In this document: piece after piece, positions 1 through 9,243 of the stretch
Layout: each line of letters begins with the position of its first letter
Numbering within the stretch: position 1 is the first letter of the stretch
DNA from: Ferrovibrio terrae
GTDB taxonomy: Bacteria > Pseudomonadota > Alphaproteobacteria > Ferrovibrionales > Ferrovibrionaceae
DNA length: 64,000 bases
NCBI RefSeq assembly: GCF_007197755.1
Contig: NZ_CP041636.1
Coordinates: 780,001-844,000, forward strand
Reading direction: 5' to 3'
The notes under the pieces: generated by a model
Databases searched by the model: none
What the model was told of the DNA's origin: nothing
The model's input: only the letters and a program-made list of their open reading frames with translations
Made by a program: the position numbers and the translations under genes

Positions 1-890
1 AAGTGAATGTCACGCGTGTTGAAAGCGGCAGTTTCCGCGCCAATGAAGTGATCCGCGAATTCAACGTCGAGCATGCGCGCGTCGGCGGCACCATCGACGA
101 CAGCCTCTATAATGCAGGCATTGCCGCGGGCCTGAACAACTCGCTGCTCAGCGAATTCATCCGCATCTTCTCATACGATGTCGACTTCCAGCGCGAAGTG
201 CAGCCGGGCGATCGCTTTGAACTGTTCTTCGAGCGTCATCACGACGATGCCGGCAAGACGATGAAGACCGGCCGCATCTCGGTGGCCGCGATGACGCTGT
301 CGGGCCGCGAGCTGCGCTACTACTTCTATCAGCCGTCCGATGGCGGCGATGCCGATTACTTCACGCCGGCAGGTTCCAGCGTGCGCAAGGCGCTGCTGCG
401 TACGCCGATCGATGGCGCGCGGCTCACCTCGGGCTTCGGCGTGCGTCGCCATCCGATCCTCGGCTACAGCCTGATGCACAAGGGCGTGGATTTCGGTGCG
501 CAGACCGGCACGCCGATCCAGGCCGCCGGCGAAGGCGTGGTGGAAATGTCTGGCTGGAATGGCGGCTATGGCCAGTATGTCCGCATCAAGCACGGCAACG
601 GCTACGCCACCGCTTATGCACATATGAGCCGACTGGGCGTGAAGACCGGCCAGCGCGTGCGCCAGGGCCAGGTCATCGGCGCTGTCGGCACCACCGGGCG
701 CTCAACCGGCCCGCATCTGCATTATGAAGTGATGCAGAACGGCAAGCAGATCAATCCGACCGGCGTGCGCTTCCCCTCGGGCCGCAAGCTGGAAGGCAAG
801 GAGTTCGATCGCTTCCGCCGCGCCTCTGAAGGGCTCGACAAGGAATTCCGCGGTACGCCGCAGCTCGCACTGCTCAATCGCGGTGAGTGA
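1..890 (+). CDS. M23 family zinc metallopeptidase, 5' end outside window
   Basis: C-terminal 296 or so residues of a peptidoglycan endopeptidase of the M23 (LytM/lysostaphin) family, which cuts peptide cross-links in the cell wall. The fragment has a linker or substrate-blocking region (residues 1-130), then the catalytic domain. The zinc ligands are visible as HKGVD (His159, Asp163) and HLH (His238, His240), so the domain should be active. The reading frame is open to base 1 without a convincing start codon or ribosome site; the GTG at base 3 is probably internal and the gene should begin upstream. It converges on the LysR gene that follows, only 15 bp away. Confidence 0.9.
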   Translation, partial: VNVTRVESGSFRANEVIREFNVEHARVGGTIDDSLYNAGIAAGLNNSLLSEFIRIFSYDVDFQREVQPGDRFELFFERHHDDAGKTMKTGRISVAAMTLSGRELRYYFYQPSDGGDADYFTPAGSSVRKALLRTPIDGARLTSGFGVRRHPILGYSLMHKGVDFGAQTGTPIQAAGEGVVEMSGWNGGYGQYVRIKHGNGYATAYAHMSRLGVKTGQRVRQGQVIGAVGTTGRSTGPHLHYEVMQNGKQINPTGVRFPSGRKLEGKEFDRFRRASEGLDKEFRGTPQLALLNRGE

Positions 891-896
891 TCAGCA

Positions 897-921
897 GGCG
901 CGCGCCTAACCGGCGCGCGCC
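897..921. terminator. Bidirectional GC hairpin between convergent genes
   Basis: A perfect 10-bp stem GGCGCGCGCC with loop TAACC sits between the stop of the M23 peptidase and the last codons of the LysR gene. It overlaps the LysR stop codon. No T-tract follows on either strand, so its termination role is inferred from position and strength only. Confidence 0.45.
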
Positions 922-1811
922 TCTTCCAGCAACCAGTCGACCAGCATCTTCACCAGCGGGCGTTTGAACTGCCCCTGCGGGCCAACGATGTAATAGCGCC
1001 AGTCCGACAGCCAGCTCTGCTCGAACAATCGGACCAGCCGGCCTTTGGCCAGATGCTCGCCCAGATGCGGTGCGCGGCCTAAAGCTACGCCCTGCCCCGC
1101 CACGGCCGCCGCCACCAGCACATTGGAATCCGTGAAGAACAGCCCGCGCTCGGCACTGTCGGCGCGCAGGCCCTGGCGTTCGAACCAGCGCGACCAGCTC
1201 ATCCACGGCTGCTCCGGATGTGCATCCATGTCATGCAGCAGCTGGTGCTGTGCCAGATCCTCGAAACGGCTGAGCGGCAGACCGCCATGCAGCAGCGCCG
1301 GGCTCGCCACCGGAAACAGCTCCTCGTCCAGCAGGTGAATGGCCTGCAGACCCTTGAACGGTCCCGCGCCGAAGCGGATCGCGAGATCGACGTCTTCGCG
1401 CGCGAAATCGACCAGCCGGCGCGAGGTGTCGATGCGCAGGTCGATGCCGGGATACTGCGCGCGGAAGCGGCCCAAGCGCGGCACCAGCCAGCCGGCGGCA
1501 AACGACGCCAGCATGGTCAGCGTGATCGTGCCGCTCGCCTGGCCCTCCTGCAGATGCGAGGTGGCCGCGGCGAGGCGGTCCAGGCCCTCGGTCAGGCCGG
1601 GCAGATAGGCGCGGCCGGCATTGGTCAGGCTCAAGCCCCGCGGCTGGCGCAGGAACAGTGCGACCTGTAACTGCGCTTCCAGCCCCTTCACCTGCTGGCT
1701 GACGGCCGCCGCCGTGACGCCGAGTTCTTCCGCCGCCAGCGCGAAGCTGCTGTGGCGGGCGGCGGCTTCGAAGGCGCGCAGGGCATTCAGGGGCGGCAGG
1801 CGGCGACGCAT
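906..1811 (-). CDS. LysR-family transcriptional regulator, GcvA-like
   Basis: A 301-residue DNA-binding regulator. The start was set at 1811, giving MRRRLPPLNALRAFEAAARH, the usual GcvA-type N-terminus, although the frame stays open upstream to 1904. The winged HTH occupies about residues 8-66 (SSFALAAEELGVTAAAVSQQ) and the effector-binding domain the rest. It is transcribed away from the rhodanese-GST pair, whose start lies about 105 bp upstream, so it may control those genes; that target is inferred from the divergent arrangement alone. The effector is unknown. Confidence 0.85.
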   Translation of the reverse strand: MRRRLPPLNALRAFEAAARHSSFALAAEELGVTAAAVSQQVKGLEAQLQVALFLRQPRGLSLTNAGRAYLPGLTEGLDRLAAATSHLQEGQASGTITLTMLASFAAGWLVPRLGRFRAQYPGIDLRIDTSRRLVDFAREDVDLAIRFGAGPFKGLQAIHLLDEELFPVASPALLHGGLPLSRFEDLAQHQLLHDMDAHPEQPWMSWSRWFERQGLRADSAERGLFFTDSNVLVAAAVAGQGVALGRAPHLGEHLAKGRLVRLFEQSWLSDWRYYIVGPQGQFKRPLVKMLVDWLLEEARAG

Positions 1812-1916
1812 GGCCTGAGTATGGCTTAGCTTTCTTAAGCCTTCCAGCGAGAAACTCTCGTTTGTGACCCAGATAAACTTGCGGCAGGTTTCAGTCATCC
1901 ACACAGGAGACCCGAC

Positions 1917-2345
1917 ATGCCCAGTTTCGTCGCCGCCACCCCCGCCGCGGCTTCAGCCGAAGCCGTCCACCATTACGCCGCCAAACTCACCTTCGAGGCC
2001 GACTGCTGGGATGTGCACCACGCGCTCAGTCACGGCCTGCACGACTTCGTGCTGCTCGATGTGCGCGGCCGCAACGCTTACGCCGACGCGCATGTGCCCG
2101 GCGCGCTCAGCCTGCCGCATGCCGACATCACGGCCGAGCGCATGGCGCGCAGCTGGCCAGCCGACACGCTGTTCGTCACCTACTGTGCCGGGCCGCATTG
2201 CAACGGTGCCGACCGGGCCGCGCTCAAACTCGCCACGCTCGGCTATGCCGTGAAGATCATGATCGGCGGCATGACCGGCTGGGCCGATGAAGGCTTCACC
2301 TTCGTCGCCGGCCGCGAGCCCGGCATGGTGGAGAAGGCCGCGTGA
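1917..2345 (+). CDS. Rhodanese-like domain protein
   Basis: A 142-residue single-domain rhodanese (sulfurtransferase fold). The core LLDVRGRNAYADAHVPGA is followed by the active-site loop YCAGPHCNGA, which keeps the catalytic cysteine and contains a second Cys. A good ribosome site (CAGGAG) lies 7 bases before the ATG. The stop codon overlaps the GTG start of the next gene, so the two are translationally coupled. It probably handles persulfide sulfur or a redox function; the substrate cannot be told from sequence. There is no signal peptide, so it should be cytoplasmic. Confidence 0.85.
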   Translation: MPSFVAATPAAASAEAVHHYAAKLTFEADCWDVHHALSHGLHDFVLLDVRGRNAYADAHVPGALSLPHADITAERMARSWPADTLFVTYCAGPHCNGADRAALKLATLGYAVKIMIGGMTGWADEGFTFVAGREPGMVEKAA

Positions 2346-2956
2346 ACATGCTGACGCTGTACGACTATCTCGATTCCGGCAACGGCTACAAATGCCGGCT
2401 GATCCTGGCGCTGCTCAATACGCCGTACACCCGCGTCGAACTCGATCTCGACAAGGGCGAAACCCGCACGCCGCAATTCCTCGCCAGGAATCCGAATGGC
2501 CGCATTCCCGCGCTGGAACTGGAGGATGGCACCGTGCTCCCCGAGTCCAACGCCATTCTCTATTACCTCGCCGACGGCACGGCCTATCTGCCCACCGAAC
2601 GCCTCGCCCGCGCGCAGGTGATGCAGTGGCTGTTCTTCGAGCAGTACAGCCACGAGCCCTATGTGGCCACGCCGCGCTGGATCATCCGACATCTCGGCCG
2701 CGACCATCCGCGCATGACCGAGATGCCCGAGCGGCTGGAAAAAGGCCGCGCGGCCTTTGCCGTGATGGAACAGCATCTGCAGCGCCACGATTACTTCGTG
2801 GGTCAACGCTACTCCATCGCCGACATCGCGCTCTACGCCTATACGCATCGCGCCCATGAGGGCGATCACGACCTGTCGCCCTGGCCGGCGTTACGCGCCT
2901 GGCTCGACCGCGTCGCGACACAGCCCGGTCACATAAAGATGCTCCCAGGAGACTGA
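2342..2956 (+). CDS. Glutathione S-transferase family protein
   Basis: A 204-residue cytosolic GST. The N-terminal thioredoxin-like domain (residues 1-78) shows the YLDSGNGYKCRLIL start, the cis-proline NPNGRIPALEL and the PESNAILYYLA glutathione-binding motif; an all-helical C-terminal domain follows, with the N-capping segment YSIADIALYAY. The start is GTG at 2342, overlapping the rhodanese stop by 4 bases; an in-frame ATG at 2348 is an alternative. Coupling with a rhodanese suggests a joint role in thiol or electrophile metabolism, which is inference. Confidence 0.88.
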   Translation: MNMLTLYDYLDSGNGYKCRLILALLNTPYTRVELDLDKGETRTPQFLARNPNGRIPALELEDGTVLPESNAILYYLADGTAYLPTERLARAQVMQWLFFEQYSHEPYVATPRWIIRHLGRDHPRMTEMPERLEKGRAAFAVMEQHLQRHDYFVGQRYSIADIALYAYTHRAHEGDHDLSPWPALRAWLDRVATQPGHIKMLPGD

Positions 2957-2997
2957 GCGGAAACGGTATGCTGGGTTCCAGAAAAGGAGCCCGGCAC

Positions 2998-4290
2998 ATG
3001 GCCAAACGCACCGAGACCAAGACCCGCAGCGGCGACCGCGACCTGCATCCCGAAACGCAGATGATGAGTTACGGCTACAATCCCTTCCTGTCGGAAGGCG
3101 CCGTGAAGCCGCCGGTCTTCCTCACCTCCACCTTCGCCTACAGGACGGCGGAAGACGGCGCCGCCTTCTTCGACCTGATGGCGGGCCGCACCAAGCTGCC
3201 GCCGGGCGAAAAGGCCGGACTGATCTACAGCCGCTTCAACCACCCCAATCTCGAGATCGTCGAGGACCGTCTGGCGCTGCTCGAAGGCGCCGAGGCGGCG
3301 GCCGTCTTTTCCAGCGGCATGGCGGCGATCGCCAGCGCCTTCCTCACATTCCTGCGCCCCGGCGACACCCTGCTGCATTCCTCGCCGCTCTATGGCGGCA
3401 CCGAGACGATGATCCGCAAGGTGCTGCCCGAATTCGGCATCTCGACGGCCGAATTCCACGACGGCCTGCATGACCGCGACATCACGGCGGCAGCGGCCTC
3501 GGCCAAGGGCCGCATTGCCATGATATTCATCGAGACGCCGGCCAACCCGAACAACGCCATGGTCGACTTCGCCATGGTGGCCAAGACCGCCGACGCCATC
3601 GCCAAGAAACAGGACGGCCAGCGCCCGCTGATCGTCTGCGACAACACCATGCTCGGGCCGATCTTCCAGAAGCCCTTGCGGCATGGCGTCGATATCGCGG
3701 TGTATTCGCTGACCAAATATGTCGGCGGCCACAGCGACCTGGTCGCCGGCAGCGCGGTCGGCGCGAAACAGCATCTCGACCGCATCCGCAGTTACCGCAA
3801 CACCTTCGGCAGCCAGCTCGACCCGCATTCGAGCTGGATGATCGCCCGCTCGCTGGAGACGCTGGTGATCCGCATGACCCGCGCCGCCGAGTCCGGCCGC
3901 AAGGTGGCGCAGTGGCTCAACACCAACCCGCATATGCCGGTCGAGGTGCATCATCCCGAATTCATCACCGACAACACCTACCAGGAGGTCTATGCCCGCC
4001 AGTGCAGCGGCCCGGGCTCGACCTTTGCCTTCACCCTGAAAGGCGCGACACGGCAACAGGCCTTCCGCGTGATCAACGCGCTGCAGCTGTTCAAGTCGGC
4101 CGTCAGCCTCGGCGGCACGGAATCGCTGATGTGCCACCCGGCCTCGACGACGCATTCGGGCGTCGGCAAGGCGATTCTGGATCAGCTCGGCGTCACCGAA
4201 GGCCTGATCCGCGTCTCGATCGGGCTGGAACATCCCGACGACCTGATCGACGACCTCGACGGCGCGTTCAAAGAGGCGCTGGGGACGTAA
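2998..4290 (+). CDS. Cystathionine gamma-synthase family PLP-dependent enzyme
   Basis: A 430-residue Cys/Met-metabolism PLP enzyme (cystathionine gamma-synthase/methionine gamma-lyase fold). Visible elements are the FSSGMAAI phosphate-binding loop, ETPANPNN, and the lysine of SLTKYVGGHSDLVAGS that forms the Schiff base. The start at 2998 is chosen because AAAAGGAG lies 9 bases upstream and the product begins MAKRTETKTR; the frame is open to 2968. It acts in trans-sulfuration or in methionine or homocysteine degradation; the family does not separate these by eye. It is probably an independent unit. Confidence 0.85.
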   Translation: MAKRTETKTRSGDRDLHPETQMMSYGYNPFLSEGAVKPPVFLTSTFAYRTAEDGAAFFDLMAGRTKLPPGEKAGLIYSRFNHPNLEIVEDRLALLEGAEAAAVFSSGMAAIASAFLTFLRPGDTLLHSSPLYGGTETMIRKVLPEFGISTAEFHDGLHDRDITAAAASAKGRIAMIFIETPANPNNAMVDFAMVAKTADAIAKKQDGQRPLIVCDNTMLGPIFQKPLRHGVDIAVYSLTKYVGGHSDLVAGSAVGAKQHLDRIRSYRNTFGSQLDPHSSWMIARSLETLVIRMTRAAESGRKVAQWLNTNPHMPVEVHHPEFITDNTYQEVYARQCSGPGSTFAFTLKGATRQQAFRVINALQLFKSAVSLGGTESLMCHPASTTHSGVGKAILDQLGVTEGLIRVSIGLEHPDDLIDDLDGAFKEALGT

Positions 4291-4316
4291 TACACCGCTA
4301 TTCATTCCAATATCCC

Positions 4317-4348
4317 TGTCATGGCCGGGCTTGTCCCGGCCATCCACG
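4317..4348 (+). repeat. Left copy of 32-bp inverted REP-like hairpin repeat
   Basis: It reads TGTC, then a 9-bp stem ATGGCCGGG, loop CTTGT, closing stem CCCGGCCAT, then CCACG. It is the exact reverse complement of 4660-4691, with no extension of identity on either side. The two copies enclose the GIY-YIG gene. The left copy ends 18 bp before the start codon. Confidence 0.95.
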
Positions 4349-4366
4349 CATGCCAGCTTTTTCCGC

Positions 4367-4654
4367 ATGGCCTATGCATGGCTTTACATCATGACCAACA
4401 AACCGAACGGCATTCTGTATGTCGGCGTGACCGGCGATATACAGCGCCGCGCATATGAACACCGTGAGGGCCTGATCGCCGGCTTCACCAAACGCTATAA
4501 TTTAAAGCGCCTCGTTTACACCGAGGCCCATGACGACATTCAACTGGCGTTGCAGCGCGAAGCGAATATGAAACACTGGCCGCGCGCCTGGAAAATCAGA
4601 CTGATACTGGCGCAGAATCCGGACTGGACTGATCTTTACGATACGCTCGTCTGA
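4367..4654 (+). CDS. Small GIY-YIG nuclease (COG2827/UPF0213-like) inside inverted repeats
   Basis: A 95-residue single-domain GIY-YIG endonuclease. The motif is seen as LYIM...GILYVGVT (residues 5-22); the catalytic Arg lies in RRAYEHREG and the metal-binding Glu in ALQREANMKHW. It is a standalone domain with no HTH or zinc finger. The start at 4367 is chosen because it gives the canonical MAYAWLYIMTNKPNG beginning; an upstream TTG lies inside the left repeat. No clear ribosome site is present. The stop codon is 5 bp from the right repeat, so gene plus repeats form a compact 375-bp unit between two unrelated housekeeping genes. Mobility by, or recognition of, these repeats is a hypothesis. 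Confidence 0.88.
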   Translation: MAYAWLYIMTNKPNGILYVGVTGDIQRRAYEHREGLIAGFTKRYNLKRLVYTEAHDDIQLALQREANMKHWPRAWKIRLILAQNPDWTDLYDTLV

Positions 4655-4659
4655 AAAGA

Positions 4660-4691
4660 CGTGGATGGCCGGGACAAGCCCGGCCATGACA
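4660..4691 (-). repeat. Right copy of 32-bp inverted REP-like hairpin repeat
   Basis: Exact reverse complement of 4317-4348, with the same internal 9-bp stem and 5-nt loop (here ACAAG). It begins 5 bp after the stop of the GIY-YIG gene. Its hairpin may also act as a transcript end. Confidence 0.95.
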
Positions 4692-4722
4692 CTGTTTGCT
4701 TTTCCTACTTCGACAAACCTGC

Positions 4723-4748
4723 AAGGGCCCCGGTCTCCCGGGGCCCTT
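4723..4748. terminator. Hairpin downstream of clpB
   Basis: An 11-bp perfect stem AAGGGCCCCGG with loop TCTC lies 6 bp beyond the clpB stop codon. T-runs are short on both strands, so this is a probable rather than textbook intrinsic terminator. Confidence 0.55.
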
Positions 4749-4753
4749 TCCGA

Positions 4754-7360
<2,607 letters not shown>

Positions 7361-7433
7361 CGCAGAACTCCTTACAGGCAGCCCGAAATGGCGATCCCCG
7401 ACAGGCGGCGGATCTTGGCTGGGCTCCGCAGGG

Positions 7434-7465
7434 AAATGTGGGAAGCCGGAGACAGCCTACAAGGG
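7434..7465 (-). promoter_or_regulatory. RpoH (sigma-32)-like promoter of clpB
   Basis: Read on the minus strand, CCCTTGTA (7458-7465) is followed, after roughly 15 bp, by CCCACATTT (7434-7442). This resembles the alphaproteobacterial heat-shock pattern CTTGAA with a C-rich, AT-ending -10. Position upstream of clpB, a classic RpoH target, supports it. Confidence 0.5.
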
Positions 7466-7482
7466 GACGCACCGCAGATTCG

Positions 7483-8271
7483 TCAAGAATCCGGTGGTCG
7501 TTCACTGCTCCCCAGCAGACCTTGCGCGCGCAGCCGCGCCAGGTCGGGACCATCCAGATCAACGACGGCGCGCGGCGGAGGTTCGGCCGGCGGCGACGGA
7601 GGACGCGGACGGGGCGCTCGTTCGGCTTCGCTGGGGTTCGTGGCGCTTCGCAGCGGTTCGCTGGTGTTCGTGGCGCTTCGCGACGGTTCGCTGGGGTTCG
7701 TGGCGGTTCGCACGGGTTCGTGGGTGTTCGTAGCGGTTCGCTGCGGTTCGGCCGCGGCTCCGCTCGCTCGGGCGGCATCCTGCGCCCGCCAGACCTCCAT
7801 CTGCTGATCCATCCGCTGCCGCTCTTCCGCCAGCCGCCGCCGGAACGCCATGTTGGGCGGCGGCTCGCCAGTCTTGCCCAGTTGCTCGATCTGCGGCGCC
7901 AGATCGCTCCCCGGTTCCTGGCGGTGCGCAGCCTCATGCAGCAACCGCAGCAGGTCGCCATCCAGATTCTCAGGATTCAGGCCACGCGACAGCAAAGCCG
8001 TCTGGCCTAACGTGGCCAGTTGCAGCCCGGCCAGCAGGCGCTGCCGCTCCATCGCCTGCTGCAGATAGAAGCGGAAGCGCAGGCTTTTGCGCAGATGGCG
8101 CCAGATGCGCTCCTCCGCCAAGCCCAGATCGGCGGCGACGGCCGCCGGCCTGGCCCCTTCGGCCAGTCGGCAGGCGATCTCGCGCCAGGGTATGGCAACC
8201 GGGGATTTGCGGGTCGGACGCGCGAGGTCAGGCTGCGGGGCACCGACCCCGTCCGGGCGAAGTGCGGACAT
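7483..8271 (-). CDS. Hypothetical protein with HTH-like N-terminus and repeat-encoded linker
   Basis: 262 residues, not recognised as a named family. Residues 27-75 (IACRLAEGARPAAVAADLGLAEERIWRHL) look like a helix-turn-helix, followed by a helical region to about 165. Residues 178-217 are four copies of a 10-residue unit (R-T/S-ATN-x-x-EP-x), encoded by a 10-bp DNA repeat, then a Pro-rich stretch (218-234) and a short C-terminal motif ending in GLLGSSERPPDS. The gene ends about 120 bp upstream of clpB. Gain or loss of one 10-bp unit would shift the frame. A role in DNA binding is only a suggestion. Confidence 0.65.
   Translation of the reverse strand: MSALRPDGVGAPQPDLARPTRKSPVAIPWREIACRLAEGARPAAVAADLGLAEERIWRHLRKSLRFRFYLQQAMERQRLLAGLQLATLGQTALLSRGLNPENLDGDLLRLLHEAAHRQEPGSDLAPQIEQLGKTGEPPPNMAFRRRLAEERQRMDQQMEVWRAQDAARASGAAAEPQRTATNTHEPVRTATNPSEPSRSATNTSEPLRSATNPSEAERAPRPRPPSPPAEPPPRAVVDLDGPDLARLRAQGLLGSSERPPDS
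7621..7750. repeat. 13-copy 10-bp tandem repeat (TTCG every 10 bp)
   Basis: Thirteen consecutive 10-bp units, each ending in TTCG on the plus strand (typical units CTGGGGTTCG, TGGCGCTTCG, CAGCGGTTCG). Three units make a 30-bp, 10-residue protein repeat in the hypothetical gene on the minus strand. The unit length is not a multiple of three. Confidence 0.9.
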
Positions 8272-8335
8272 GGCGAAAGCTCCTTGACTGAGGATAAGAA
8301 CAAATATAGTATATAGGAATAAATGTCAATAATTT

Positions 8336-8367
8336 TGTCTCGCCCGGCCTTGCGCCGGGCATCCACG
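8336..8367 (+). repeat. Diverged copy of the GIY-YIG-associated 32-bp repeat
   Basis: Aligns end to end with 4317-4348 (25 of 32 positions by eye), keeping TGTC at the start and CATCCACG at the end. Stem arms changed in a paired way: GGCCGGG/CCCGGCC became GCCCGGC/GCCGGGC, so the hairpin is preserved. Confidence 0.75.
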
Positions 8368-8383
8368 TCTTAAAACGGGACGG

Positions 8384-8415
8384 CGTGGATGGCCGGAGCG
8401 AGCCCGGCCTTGAGC
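8384..8415 (-). repeat. Inverted partner of the 8336 repeat
   Basis: Matches 26 of 32 positions of the right-hand repeat at 4660-4691, starting CGTGGATGGCCGG. Only 16 bp separate it from the copy at 8336, and no gene lies between them. A further partial hairpin (GCCCGGCCTTGAGCCGG) overlaps its end. Confidence 0.75.
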
Positions 8416-8445
8416 CGGCATTCCATTTCCTTTGCCGGCCCCGAC

Positions 8446-8479
8446 AAAAATGGGACCCTGGATCAGGTCCGGGGTGACG
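8446..8479 (-). repeat. Second palindromic repeat family, copy 1
   Basis: Read on the minus strand it is TCACCCCGG, centre ACCTGAT, CCAGGGTCCC and a T-run. The same consensus occurs at 14122-14155 and 51729-51758. It lies 17 bp downstream of the stop of the HTH gene at 8496. Confidence 0.7.
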
Positions 8480-8495
8480 ATTTTTGTAAACGGGC

Positions 8496-9056
8496 TCAGT
8501 TCTGCCCGACTGCCATCTTGTCGCCCGCGCCACCCACCAGCGCCGAGCGCCCGCCGGGGACGTAGCGATAGAGCGTGCTGGCGGCGATGCCGAGTTCGGC
8601 GGCCACGCCTTCGATGGTGCGGTTGGGCTCCGACAGCATCTTCCGCGCCGCCACCAGGCGGGCGGCATCCAGCGCCCGCGGCCGGCCGCTGCGCCGTTCG
8701 CCCGCACTGGTTTCCGCCAGCCCGGCGCGTTTGCGGAATTCGGAGCGGAATTCCGATGGCAGGCCCTGCACGGTCTTGACCGGCACATCCTGGCGCGCGC
8801 CCAGATAGACATTCTCGATCCGCACGCCGCGCACCGTCTCGATGCTATGCGGGTGTTCGGCCCCCACCTTGCCCTGCAGGGCGCTGCGGATCTTGGCCGA
8901 AGCCTTGGCCAGCCGCATGATGCGGCTGAACATGCCCTTGCCATAGGCGTCATGCGCTGCCATGGCGAGCAGGACGAGATCGGCTTCGGCCGTGCGCAGG
9001 AGATCGCCCGCCAGCATGTGCTCCTCGAAGTCGAAATGTTCTTTCTTGGCGGTCAC
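8496..9056 (-). CDS. Protein with C-terminal resolvase/invertase-type HTH and novel N-terminus
   Basis: 186 residues. The segment 124-170, beginning GRPRALDA and continuing into the helix-turn-helix (TIEGVAAELGIAASTLYRYV), matches the DNA-binding C-terminal domain of serine recombinases (Hin/resolvase HTH_7). The catalytic recombinase domain is absent. The N-terminal 120 residues (AGDLLRTAEADLVLLAMAAHDAYGKGMFSRIMRLAKASAKI) are not recognised. It may be an orphan DNA-binding regulator built from a recombinase domain. It lies in the same orientation as the HTH-repeat gene at 7483, separated by about 220 bp that hold palindromic repeats. Confidence 0.7.
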   Translation of the reverse strand: MTAKKEHFDFEEHMLAGDLLRTAEADLVLLAMAAHDAYGKGMFSRIMRLAKASAKIRSALQGKVGAEHPHSIETVRGVRIENVYLGARQDVPVKTVQGLPSEFRSEFRKRAGLAETSAGERRSGRPRALDAARLVAARKMLSEPNRTIEGVAAELGIAASTLYRYVPGGRSALVGGAGDKMAVGQN

Positions 9057-9243
9057 GGCATGCCCTTCCGAAAATTACGTCTCTAAATATATCTGATTCG
9101 CTCATTTTAAGGGGCGGATTTAGAGGAATCAACCCGTCTTGGCGGTGGAGGACCGGCCCGCGCCGCAGCTTTACCTCGTCGCACGACTCCCCTAAACACG
9201 GTTTTGCCTTCCTGGGCAGCCCTCCTGACCGGATACCTGATTC

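Noticed and set aside
7621-7750. CRISPR-like array
   Set aside because: Units are 10 bp with no spacers and are part of a coding frame.
7483-9056. Prophage remnant (HTH protein resembling a terminase small subunit next to a recombinase HTH)
   Set aside because: No other phage genes, no integrase, no att-like repeats; base composition is that of the chromosome.
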